This document shows positions 47,668 to 57,750 of a DNA stretch of 64,000 nucleotides, in pieces. Both the position numbers and the translations under genes were made by a program. Each line of letters starts with the position of its first letter. The stretch's first letter is position 1. The DNA lies in the NCBI GenBank assembly GCA_009869945.1, contig WIXG01000010.1, positions 310,001 to 374,000 of the forward strand. Reading direction: 5' to 3'. Under the pieces are notes generated by a model. That model was not told where the DNA came from and ran no database searches. It saw nothing but the letters and a program-made list of their open reading frames with translations. The DNA comes from Mesaphorura yosii. Lineage: Eukaryota > Arthropoda > Collembola > Poduromorpha > Tullbergiidae.

Positions 47668-49525
47668 TTATTTCTTTGTAGCAATCCCTCCCGTCTTCTC
47701 AGATTCTTCGGCGTCACTTTCATCGTCTTCGTATTGACTTCCACCTTCGTCGTGAGCTTCCTTTTCGTCTTCATCCTCATCCAAATCCTCATAATCAGCA
47801 AACGACCCTTCCACGCGTTGTTTCAGGTTCACACGCTCCATCCATTCTCTCTCCTCGCCTTCCTCCTCCTCCACCTCATCTCCTTCTTCCTCACCTTTAT
47901 TGTACTTGTACGCTTGAAAATTTAAATTAGGAAAGTTACAGAAAATCATGCAAGCAAGGAAAATCTGAAGTCGTACTTGTTGCTTCCTCGAGAACCTTCT
48001 TCATGAAGCGTTTCTCTTCCTTCTTCTGCGCTCTCGCATGCCGTTCTTGCGCCTCTTTTGCAGCGGTCAATTTCTGAAGTAGATACTTGTTAAAATCTCG
48101 TCCGAGCTGTGTGCTCACATTTAGCCTCTCCTGTTTCGGGTTATTCGGAGCGGACAGCACAAAAGTTTGAAACTTCTCCTCTGCTGCTTTACTCGCTCCT
48201 GCTTCAGACTGACGAAGCTTCTTCGTTGCCCACAGCACAGATGGGTGGGTTTGTGCCATTTTCAAATTAAAAGCTTCCCGTGCGAGCCTTCGCCGCCTTC
48301 GTCGCTCGAGATCCATCTCTTCCAGTTTCTGTCAATGCAATGGCAAATGAAATGTGAACTTTCCCGGATTGGACTCAGTCACTCAGGCACATGGGCGTCT
48401 GTTACTGTCGCATTTTTCGGCATGTACCTGAAACGACCATTCGATATTCCAGTACGGTTTCTCCAGTGTGAGCAGCTTACGTTTGAGGATCAACCGATCT
48501 CGTTGCTCGCTGAGTGCCTGCAAAGCAAATGAATGAGCATGAATTGGTCCACATCATTAGGGCGGATAAATCAACAGACGTACGATGTATTGTTCATCAA
48601 TCTTAGACAGGATCCACCGCTCATAAATATTATTGCTGCTCAGATCTTGCATGAAATTCCAAAGCATTGGCATCACGTAAGAGCGCAAGTGCTTTATCAG
48701 ATCGTAAAGTTGCTGCTCCAGATGATTATGTAATTTACTCCGTTCGCTAAAACCCAAAGACAAAAAGAATGAAGGATTCACATTCAATTCACGCACATGA
48801 TATGAAATGGTATCATTTATACAGTAAAAACTGGTTCGCCAAATGACGGATCTTGACATTGGCTTCCAACTGGGCCGCTTCAATTTCCCGTTCCAGGTCG
48901 GCGAGTCTGGCCAGAAGTCTTGCGAGTTCGTCCCTACGGTTAATTCAAGTTTTGTATTACATCATCAAGGTCGAAAGTTGATTTTCACCTACATCATTGG
49001 TTGAAATTCAGAAAGTTGCTGCTTAACTTTGGTCAACTGATCCTCATTGAGTTCGGTTTGTCGGAGGCATTCCCGTATTTTCTTTTCGTACTCGTCCATC
49101 AACGCCTTGATCGCTTTATTGATAGAATCAAGCTCTTCCTCCAGCAACTTCCTATACAAGAATGTTAATGAATCCTCACGAACATCGAGCTCATGCCATT
49201 CTTAGCTCTACCTTAATTTGTCCATCGCCTTTTTGAGCAACGCCATGTTTTCTTCGACGATGTCGCGATAACGGTCATTGTCATTGCGCGCGTCTATGAT
49301 CTCTTTGGCCATAAACCAGCCCTCGATTCGCTTTTTACGAGCCGCTATCCTCATTTCGTACAGCATTTTGGTCTCTTCTTCCAGCTTCTTGTACAATTCA
49401 GTCAGTGAATGCAGTGGTGGAGGGTTTTGTAGGGTCTTGACCTTCTTCTTTCCCTTACGCCGATCCTTCCGGCCTTTACCCTTGCCACGGCTGTGTGGCC
49501 CACGCCCACGGCGCTTCGGAGGCAT
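47668..49525 (-). CDS. coiled-coil protein, unassigned
   Basis: Not recognised with confidence. Exons on minus: 49525-49212, 49151-48993, 48933-48823, 48746-48584, 48517-48428, 48328-47977, 47912-47668; 477 residues, all phases consistent. The N-terminus is a basic Gly/Arg/Lys cluster (MPPKRRGRGPHSRGKGKGRK). Residues of about 40-200 form long coiled coil (LLEEELDSINKAIKALMDEY; LARLLARLADLEREIEAAQ). A conserved-looking aromatic patch (YVMPMLWNFMQDLSSNNIYE) follows, then a second basic helix (MDLERRRRRRLAREAF). The tail is very acidic (DYEDLDEDEDEKEAHDEGG). The pattern is reminiscent of ciliary/flagellar CCDC proteins, but that is only a resemblance. The donor at 48822 (GTATAA) is the weakest junction. 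Confidence 0.75.
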
Positions 49526-49774
49526 CGCGAACTATGATTTTGGAGATGAACCTGTACCTGTTTTAACTTTGCCTAAAAATCCTGACTGATTACAAAAACC
49601 CTGCCGCCGTTGCTGGCACTTCACATGGTGCTAAATTGAGTACTGCAATTTTAGTGGATACGAATCATACGATTCGAAGTTCATGCCTGAGTGGACAGAC
49701 AAACAATTCAGATAGTGAAATAAAGCGCCTTGGTAAACATTCGACCACAATCACTGCTTTATTGTTCGACGCTT

Positions 49775-50634
49775 TTAAAGTTGAATCAAAGAAAACTCCA
49801 CATCGTGGTCCCTTGCCCGATACAGTTCCTCAGCTAACTTCTTCACGTACGGATGAGTTGTCTTGAAGAATCGTGCAGTGGAATCGAAAAATTGTTGGAG
49901 GAACCGATGTTTGTTCTCCCTTCTTTCGTATTCGTATGCTTGAAGAATCATATCGAATTTGTCAAGGCCGTGGACGAATTTGGCTTCTTCAGTATTACAG
50001 TCTTCGTATTCCTGTCAAGATCAACGGAACGATTCCTGTAATCATTCGTGATAATTCACCTGTCACTGTAACATGGGCGTACCTGGAACAGTTGACGTAT
50101 CTCGTTTCCTCTTGCTGCCGGTACAAGTTTTGCCAAGCTGTCAATTGCCTTGAGCTCGCGCTGTTGCTTGTCTTCCTCGCTGACACCGCAATGCGGCGTA
50201 ATGTCTCCAATCACAGATTCTCCGAGGTCATGAACGATTGACATTTTAATGCATCTGGAATTGAAGTGTTATGGTGCACTATGATAGTTTACACTTTTTC
50301 TACCGTCAGCGTCAGCCGTTTTACTCTCTTACTTGTTCTTGTCCAACCCGGAGGCCTCATCATCGTCCATCATAAAAGCACTCATAATTGCCATTCTGTA
50401 CATGTGTCCAGAAACAGTTTCAGGGCGATCGATTCCGGACTTGACCCACCCAGTCCTGTCGAGATGCTGCAAGATCAAGATCGCATGATACAATAAAAGG
50501 TACAGGTTAAGTTCAAAAGGATCATACAAAATTACCTTCAGTTTTTGCACGTAATGAAGAAAATTGAAAGCTGCTGACATCCGCCCATCGTCTTCACTTA
50601 CACAGTCCGTGTCCTTACCACCGGCTTCATCCAT
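49775..50634 (-). CDS. HDDC2: HD domain-containing protein 2 (5'-deoxynucleotidase)
   Basis: HD-superfamily metal-dependent phosphohydrolase; family members dephosphorylate deoxynucleoside 5'-monophosphates. Exons on minus: 50634-50536, 50466-50333, 50254-50083, 50011-49775; 213 residues (human 204). Family blocks: LDRTGWVKSGIDRPETVSGH MYRMA with the first metal His, SIVHDLGESVIGDITP with the HD dyad, and EEAKFVHGLDKFDMILQAYE with the distal Asp. The end is HRFLQQFFDSTARFFKT. The start is the first ATG in frame; it follows an acceptor-like TTAACAG, so a leader exon is likely. Same strand as the coiled-coil gene 250 nt downstream. Confidence 0.95.
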
Positions 50635-51209
50635 ATCTGTTAAGTTTTCTTTCAAGGCGTTGATCTTGATCGCTTTTGAGACAATAACCGGTTAATTACG
50701 GGTCGGCGAGCAACGAAGACGCGATCCGAAAATCTTATAAGAACGCAAACCTGAAGATTTATAATGTATGAACTCTTCAACGACAGGAAAGGTTCGCAGA
50801 CCGGAATTTTTATATCATGATTTAGATTGATGATGAAATTAATTGACACGCCAAGTCACAACAGACGACAAACTCGGTTTGGAAAACAAGCGCCACGTGG
50901 AATACAAACCTCTTTGCCTGTCCCTGCATCAAACTCTAAACTCTTTGTTTCGGAGATGAGCATCTGAAATCAAAGTAGTATGTGCGTACGTGAATGCGAT
51001 GGTCGCATATAATTTATTGTTGGAAAATTTCGCTGACTTCATGAGAAGCTACTACGCATATCTCGAAGTTTGCTCTGCTGGAGCCTCGAAATATCGGGAG
51101 GCAACTTGGGAGCACTAGTAGAAGAAGTCGTCGGATTGATGGTAGTTTTCGAAGTTTATTGATTGAGATCTGCTGGGTTGATGGGGTTGATCTCCACGCG
51201 CTTCAGTAT
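50635..51209. other. HDDC2 5' region
   Basis: No gene recognised. A short minus-strand open segment at 50911-50964, flanked by an acceptor and a weak donor (starting Met-Leu-Ile-Ser-Glu-Thr-Lys), is not in phase with HDDC2 and I cannot place it. Confidence 0.3.
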
Positions 51210-51806
51210 TCACAACAATCGAGGTTTTACTTTGTTTCTAGAAACACAAAATAGCATGTACCAGTACTGATAATAGATATTTTGCGGCCCGTGAGCAGTT
51301 CGGCTTAAATAGAAAGTCATTGCCTTGGAAGTCTGGCTTGGATGCGGGATGCGCATTAGCACATGGTACGAGTGAACTCCTTTCCCATGGTATGCAGCGC
51401 AAAAATCAGTGTTACACTCCATATATCGTAGACCAGTGGAGTCGTTTCGCGTACAATCAGGCCCATCACAAACTACGCCTTTGTGTCTGTGCTCCAGGTT
51501 TCTCATGGGCGTCGCTCGTTGTCTGTCCACAGTGGTGGTGCCCTCTTTTCGATTACCGACGGCCACGGCCACACTTGAGTCTTTTATCCTCTTCCTGACC
51601 AAATACTCCAAGCCTGTAATCCGGATTCTGTTGGCTGGCATTTTCACTTTGCAGCAGGCGCATATTCTAGTCGAGGGATAACATTCGTCACAAAATATAT
51701 GCCCGTTTGGGTATTGGTAAATTTTGTCTCCGGTCTTAAAATCGTCCAAGCAAATCACACATTCCCAGAGAGTTCGTCTTCGATCTTTGAGTTCAACAGT
51801 AAGGCG
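51210..51806 (-). pseudogene. RING + ZZ zinc-finger remnant, SIAH-like E3 type
   Basis: Open minus-strand frame of about 198 codons encoding a RING-like region (CVICLDDF, PNGHIFCDECYPS, ICACCKVKM) and then a ZZ-like zinc finger (HKGVVCDGPDC, GLRYMECNTDFCAAYH, GVHSYHVLMRI). Such RING-ZZ proteins are expanded in some arthropods and would act as ubiquitin ligases. Defects: no ATG in frame before the RING (upstream TGA at 51809-51807). The third RING ligand is Tyr instead of Cys (codon 51713-51711). In the ZZ domain one Cys is Tyr and two short stretches, one with a Cys, are missing. Either a decaying duplicate or a gene with diverged, non-canonical fingers plus an unseen first exon. Confidence 0.5.
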
Positions 51807-53033
51807 TCAGTCATTGCTTTGGGTGGGTGCTTGCGATTGGCGGGTTGACTGCTGTGAATTTTATTGCTGTGTGCTTCTGGAAATGATCTGAGATCAATAG
51901 CGGGGACCCCAGATGCGGCCATCCAGCAGTATGCAAACCCGTAGTCCAAGCCCACAAACGTTCATGTCATTGCATTATTGCATTGAACTTGTAAAATCCT
52001 CAAAATTCTAGCTTAGCTATAGGTCAAGATGGAGATGTCATTCTGGAACACCACGCGCACGATTATGCATTGAAATGAATGGAATCAACAGCAAGACCAC
52101 CCAAGTTGTGATCTTCGGTGTATGTCGCATAGCGTGAGTACATTTGAAGTTCGCGTGGTATCTCTTTGCATGCCATCTATTCTGGCTTCATCTTTGTTCG
52201 GCTTGAAATGGACTTTGAACCCCAACTCATCGTACATTCGCACAGTTTCAGCTGTGAATTGAGTCACCATGTTGCATGTTCGGGTTCGTATTTAATACGT
52301 ACGCGTTCACAGTACAATAACTCCTGTAGAAGGGAGAACATCTCCCTTCTTTTCCACCAAATAATAACATAATTTCGTAATTAAAACGTTGGTCAAATTC
52401 AGTAATCAGGTTAGTTTTGGCTACTGTCAAAATTACTGCAAATCCATTCGTCATTTGTATCCTGATTTCGTATCGTGCGACAGCTTCGATCGATCCTGTT
52501 GATAAGTTTGCAGTCATAGTCATAAAGGACGCCCAGCTTTAACTTCAACAGTGGAATTCAAGTCACTGGTAAGTTACAGAAATGACGCAATTGGGTAAAG
52601 TTAAGGGGCTTGACCTCGCGAAGGATAGAAAACTGAATAGGCTTATTTAGACAGTGGGTTGTCGAAGATTGCTTCTAGACAGGAATCATAATTCATAAAG
52701 ATTCATGGCGTCGCGACCATAATCACAAGTAACGATTGCATCATTTCCTGAGAGGAGGTCCTTGTCACAATTCTGGGTTACAGGTCATTAGGTGCGCTCG
52801 TTGTGTGTTAGAATATTTATGGAATAGACATAGAGGAGAATAGACTTTTAATTTAATCCTAGAACTAAGCAATGATCAATGTCAATATGCAAAATAAAAA
52901 TCCTATACGGATTTCTGGACAATATTTATTACAGACTTTAAGTGCGAAGTGATTGTGACCACCAAAAGCAGTGCGTGACCAGTGACACTGTGAGAAGAAT
53001 TCAACAGGATTAAACGCAAGGTGAACTGTAATT
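51807..53033. other. region between the RING-ZZ remnant and MED31
   Basis: A minus-strand ATG-initiated open frame (52523-52248, starting MTMTANLSTGSIEAVARYEI) and another at 52260-52085 may be further exons or debris of the RING-ZZ locus; no family is recognised. The last 100 nt before 53034 are the MED31 promoter/leader. Confidence 0.3.
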
Positions 53034-53615
53034 ATGGCTGGAATACCATTGAGACCCGAAACCGAAGAACAAGGGAAGCTGAGATTCCAGATTGAGCTGG
53101 AGTTCGTGCAATGCCTGGCAAATCCAAACTACCTTAATTTCCTGGCCCAGCGTGGCTACCTGAAAGAGCCAGCATTCATCAATTACTTGAAGTATTTGGA
53201 GTATTGGAAGCAGCCAGAATACGCCAAATTTTTGAAGTACCCAATGACATTGTATTTCCTGGACCTACTCCAATATTCTGAATTTAGAAAAGAAATTGCA
53301 AATTCCAAGTGCGCAAAATTCGTGGAAGATCAGCAACTTCTTCATTGGCAACACTACATTCGGAAGAGAAGTAAACTGGTCCCGCCAGGGCAAACTCCTC
53401 AGGCAGGTGGTTCCCTCGTAGATAATGCAGCCATTGCATCTGGTCCACCACCAGTCCCAAATTCCAATAACGTCACTGCCGGTGTTGTAACCACACCTGG
53501 GTTCTCGAGCATTGCTTCAACGGTCTCATCGTCATCAGCAAGTGGCCCGTCGCCTGCACATCATTTCTCAAGCGGACCAAACTCGATGAATCCGAATGTT
53601 TTCACTAGCAAATGA
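53034..53615 (+). CDS. MED31: Mediator complex subunit 31 (SOH1)
   Basis: Subunit of the Mediator middle module that bridges activators to RNA polymerase II. Single exon, 193 residues (human 131, fly about 200). The conserved core fills residues 10-115: [70 protein letters not shown]. The C-terminal 75 residues are a Ser/Pro/Gly/Ala-rich tail as in insects. The absence of introns contrasts with its neighbours but is plausible for so short a gene. The start ATG directly precedes the conserved core. Confidence 0.98.
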   Translation: MAGIPLRPETEEQGKLRFQIELEFVQCLANPNYLNFLAQRGYLKEPAFINYLKYLEYWKQPEYAKFLKYPMTLYFLDLLQYSEFRKEIANSKCAKFVEDQQLLHWQHYIRKRSKLVPPGQTPQAGGSLVDNAAIASGPPPVPNSNNVTAGVVTTPGFSSIASTVSSSSASGPSPAHHFSSGPNSMNPNVFTSK

Positions 53616-53679
53616 TTTAACGTCAATGAAAATCAACAATTTCAGCGTAATACTATTGTAATTTCTACTTCTAAGATTG

Positions 53680-53685
53680 AATAAA
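53680..53685 (+). terminator. poly(A) signal of MED31
   Basis: AATAAA 65 nt after the stop. Confidence 0.65.
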
Positions 53686-54025
53686 AGCTTTGAGCCTTTT
53701 AAGTGTGCACTCATTCTTGCAATTATGTTTGCCTGCTTCTAACCTGAAGATAGGACAGATTTTGTGTAGGGCGAGAATAATTAGGGAAGGTCAGCCCAGA
53801 ATTAGACTCTGAAAAAGTGGAAACTTCCGTTGGAATTTCTTTCAAAAGATTTACTGATGTCTATTTCTTGTTCTACTTTCCGTAGGTGGAGAGTTCCTCA
53901 CTTGCCTTTCCAAGCCAAAGTCTAAGCTACATTTGCAGAACTCTTCTGTGTACTCACACGCATCTCGCATTTCTAATCAAGACTGAACAATCGTGATCCT
54001 AGTTAGAACTAACTTCAGTATTATT

Positions 54026-56324
54026 ATGGCGGCCGCATCTCTAAAAAACTCTGAGACTCAAATAATTAATACGGCCGAGTTAAGCATCCCCGTCATCTCG
54101 CCGCCTCCGAGCTCAAAATGTCCATGGGGGCTGGCTTCTCCGAAACTGGACCTGAATTTGAGCGACATCATGAGCGAACAGCTGGCTGATAGCCTGCAGC
54201 AGTTGGAAAAAGAGCAACTGGAAGCAGCATCACCTCCAGCTCAAGCTCAAGGAGAGGAGATACTTGAGGGAGCGATTGGTCCTACTCCTGTTGAAGATGT
54301 TCTTGATGTCGCTGGATCGACTGAAGACTTGAGTGACGAGATGATAGCACAAATGCTACAGTTACAATTTAACAAGGAGTACGATGAGCATTTGAAGAGG
54401 GTCGAAAGGAAGGTTAATGGAGCATCAAAAGGTAACATTGCACTTCATATTCAAGCAAGACAATACCAAATTCGTTCTAGGTAATAATTTGTCTTGCATT
54501 TTAGTGAGCATCTCGTTCACGAATTACAAGGCGTCTCCTCCACAAACGAAAACTCCTGTGGAACCGGACTCTGACTCTGATGATGATTCGTACTTCTATG
54601 TGGAACCGAAATCGTGGGATTCTTTTGAGGTATATAAGGACTATTTGTTTTGACCTTGCCAGTCCTTTTCAGCACTATTGAAATGCTCTAACTCAGGCGC
54701 ATGAGAAAGCTTTCCCAGCAATGTCTGGACGTGGGTACGTGAGAGTCAATAACACAGTGATCACCAAGCACGATATGACAATGAATGGACGCCGCAACGC
54801 TTGCAAAGTGATGGAATTTCCACCTGGCATTCAAACTGGAGACGGTGCAACTTTTGATATGCAATTGTCGAATAAAGTAAGCTCCCAAACGATGGTCAAT
54901 ATATGATGTGTGTCGTCTTATGGAACATTACGGAGCATGTCTTCTTCTCAAGGTATTCAACAAGCTGAAAGTGTACTCCAAGGCGGAGGAAGATCGCCGA
55001 TCTCGGATGCACGACAAAGTCGAGAAAGCAACTTCGGATTGGGCTATTGACACAAAGACTCGTCTTTTGCTTTATAAAATGATCAACAATTGTGTGCTTG
55101 AGAAAGTGTACGGAGTTGTTTCAACTGGCAAGGAGTCTGTTATTCTCTATGCAACCGGTGGAACGTAAGGGCTCGAATGCACGTTTTTTAGTTTTTGACT
55201 AAGTTGAGAGGTGCAAATTAATCTGAAGTTCACTTTTACAGTCTTCCGGCTGACTCTAAAATCCAACTTGATATTCCAAAGGAATGTGCTTTAAAAATAT
55301 TCAAGACATCATTGAATGAGTTCAAGTCTCGAGACAAGTACATCAAAAATGATTACCGCTTCAAAGACAGATTCTCCAAGCAGGTATCCGTGTTTTAAAG
55401 TTCAAAATTCTTGCAATTAGAAGACCTTTACCACTTATCAAGATTTTCACGATGTCGATGTTACAATTTTGTTTCAGAATCCGAGAAAAACTATTCACTT
55501 GTGGGCTGAGAAGGAATTGCATAATTTGGCACGCATGAGTAAAGCTGGACTTCTCTGTCCCAAGGCCGTGCTTCTGAAGAAGCACATTCTTGTTCTCGAG
55601 TTTATTGGAACCGAAATGAAGCCGGCACCGAAACTTAAGGATGTCAAGTTTCCAGATGATGACAATAATTTCCTGTTGAACAGCGCGTATCAGCAAACAG
55701 TTGAGGCCATGAAGAACTTGTTTGACAAGTGCAACCTCATCCACGCTGATTTGAGCGAATTCAACATTCTCTGGCATGGTAAGCTTTGTCTGATTGGTAA
55801 TCTTATTCAAAAGTACGTCGCAAATTACTTGCTGCCTTCTCTTCTAGAAAACAATTGCTATTTGATTGACGTCAGTCAGGCGGTGGAGCCAACTCATGAG
55901 AATGCATTGGAATTTCTGTATCGAGATTGTGTGAATGTTTGCAAGGTAAATATTCAGAATTCGGAAGATACTCAATTACTTTCTGTTTAAGCATTCTCAT
56001 TTAGCATTAAATTTTAAATTAAATTGAACCTTGTCATGTACTACAGTTCTTTGGAAAACGAGGCCTGGAGAACATTCACAATGAGCAATCGTTGTTCACG
56101 CATATTTCCGGCCTGGAACTGACAGAAGATACTGGGCCCGCTATCATCAACCAAGTAATTACAAACGGGAGAATTGTGATCTCGAACGCGGGTGCGCTTT
56201 TTAACATAAATTGTACACCTATTTGCAGATTCGTGACTATGAAAGGAACATCGAACGCTTGACATTTGGCTGTACTGACAAAACATATCCCTTTGAACAT
56301 TGCTGGGAACAAATTCAACATTGA
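54026..56324 (+). CDS. RIOK3: atypical serine/threonine kinase RIO3
   Basis: RIO-family kinase linked to 40S ribosome maturation and, in vertebrates, innate signalling. Exons: 54026-54431, 54505-54629, 54697-54876, 54953-55164, 55242-55383, 55478-55778, 55848-55945, 56047-56154, 56229-56324; 555 residues (human 519). The RIO3-specific N-terminus has SKCPWGLASP and LSDIMSEQLADSLQQL, then DEMIAQMLQLQFNKEYDEHL. The kinase core has the flexible-loop/P-loop STGKESVI (about residue 300), ATP lysine in CALKIFKTSLNEFK, catalytic HADLSEFN (about 446-453), and metal-binding Asp in LIDVSQAVEPTH. The last exon diverges from human. Exon 1 may extend upstream: an acceptor-like CTTCAG sits just before the ATG. 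Confidence 0.96.
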
Positions 56325-56592
56325 CATTCAACGATCAATTAACGAATGCGCTGGGCTTAGCACGAACGTGACCGCACAATGGATGAAATTGAAAAACAAC
56401 CTCGAGGGGTCATCGAACAAGCTGTAAACTAAACCAAAAATTGTGGAGCAGGAAGCATTAATTGGATAACTGGTTCTAATTCTACGCACATAGATTCTAA
56501 TCATTCGTACAACAATAATTAACAATAGAAGCCATTATAATTAGACCTGGAACTGCAAAATTCCAAATGTATCAAAATAAGATTTGAAATTA

Positions 56593-56598
56593 AATAAA
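56593..56598 (+). terminator. poly(A) signal of RIOK3
   Basis: AATAAA about 270 nt after the stop. Confidence 0.55.
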
Positions 56599-56599
56599 G

Positions 56600-57750
56600 C
56601 CCTCAAGGACATGATGGAAGTTGCTTTTATTTCTCATTTTCGTCAACGTCGATTGGAATTCCAGATTTGCCATTTCAAAGGACCAGACAAGTATGATTGA
56701 ATTGCGTTTGTGTCACTGAGATAGTCATGAATCTAAAATAGTCAAAAAGGCGGAGGTAAATGTGCTGCAATTTTTTATATATTGCTATATGCGCATGCTG
56801 CTGACTGCTAATTTGATTACCTTCATAATGCCATAATGTAACATTTACCTATCCCACTTCAATTCGTTCAACTTTCGGTTTCAACGATCGCGTAACGCAA
56901 ACAGAACACCGACGTACAGAGCAAGAAAGCAGACGGCTGACGGCACCATTTTTAAAAGCCAAATATGCCAAATCCATAAGTTTCTGTTCTGGAGTTCTGG
57001 AGCGAGAAGTAGCTTCAGGTCAAGGAAAGTTAGCAAAACATTTTAAAGGGTCTAAAAGGTCCGAATGAAGAAGCTCTAGCCTTTACACGAACGTTGCGGC
57101 ATTGCACCCTCGAAATAACTCGCAACTGTGATAAACTACAATTTACTGTCTCGGCGCCTCTTGCTTCACGGCACCGCGAGTTACGTTATCTAATCAGGTA
57201 AATCCCTAGTCTTTACACTCACAATGAGCTCATGATGCCCGGGATTAGCTTCAGGTTCAATTTTATTTTTTAACAGGATTCAACGTGAAGAAGTTAGAAG
57301 AGATTCTACTGACTGATTGGCAGAAGACTGAACTGAGTTGGGGTTATCTGCTGAACTGCAGTCTGACTCCCATGTTTGCATATGGACGCATCGCATCATC
57401 TTTGAAGGCTCGATAGGTATTAAACTTGAATACAATTATCTGTTCCGTGTGCCCCTAGCATTTGTTACAAAAGGAATGATCATTGTCACTTCCAGACCAA
57501 TGCCATTTCTGGATTCAAGCTTTCAAGACCAAGAGTGAATGGGACAAACGCCAGATCACCAATAAATTATTAATCTTTATGCAGACGGCTTCTTATCACG
57601 TGACGTTTCAACATCGCCATGACCATCTTCAAGCAGTTCAAGAATATTTACTGGAAGACAATCATTCCTTCTTCTTGTAGTTTAGCACAATCCCAGTTAT
57701 TAGGTTGCATGCGGTTGTAATTTATAGAAATACTTCGAAGCTTGTCAGCC
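56600..57750. other. RIOK3-GALNT intergenic / GALNT leader region
   Basis: No coding exon with a recognisable product. An acceptor-like tract at about 57277 (TTTTATTTTTTAACAG) and several short open frames suggest non-coding leader exons of the GALNT gene with upstream ORFs. Confidence 0.35.

Noticed and set aside
49278-49589. Plus-strand 103-codon frame opposite the coiled-coil gene exon 1
   Set aside because: Shadow of the strongly biased Lys/Arg/Glu codons on the minus strand.
55384-55477. RIOK3 intron starting GTATCCGT as a U12-type intron
   Set aside because: The donor only partly matches GTATCCTT and there is no TCCTTAAC branch site near the CAG acceptor.
57338-57680. Two plus-strand frames of about 65 codons before the GALNT gene
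   Set aside because: No ATG-anchored product with family resemblance; more likely leader sequence with upstream ORFs.
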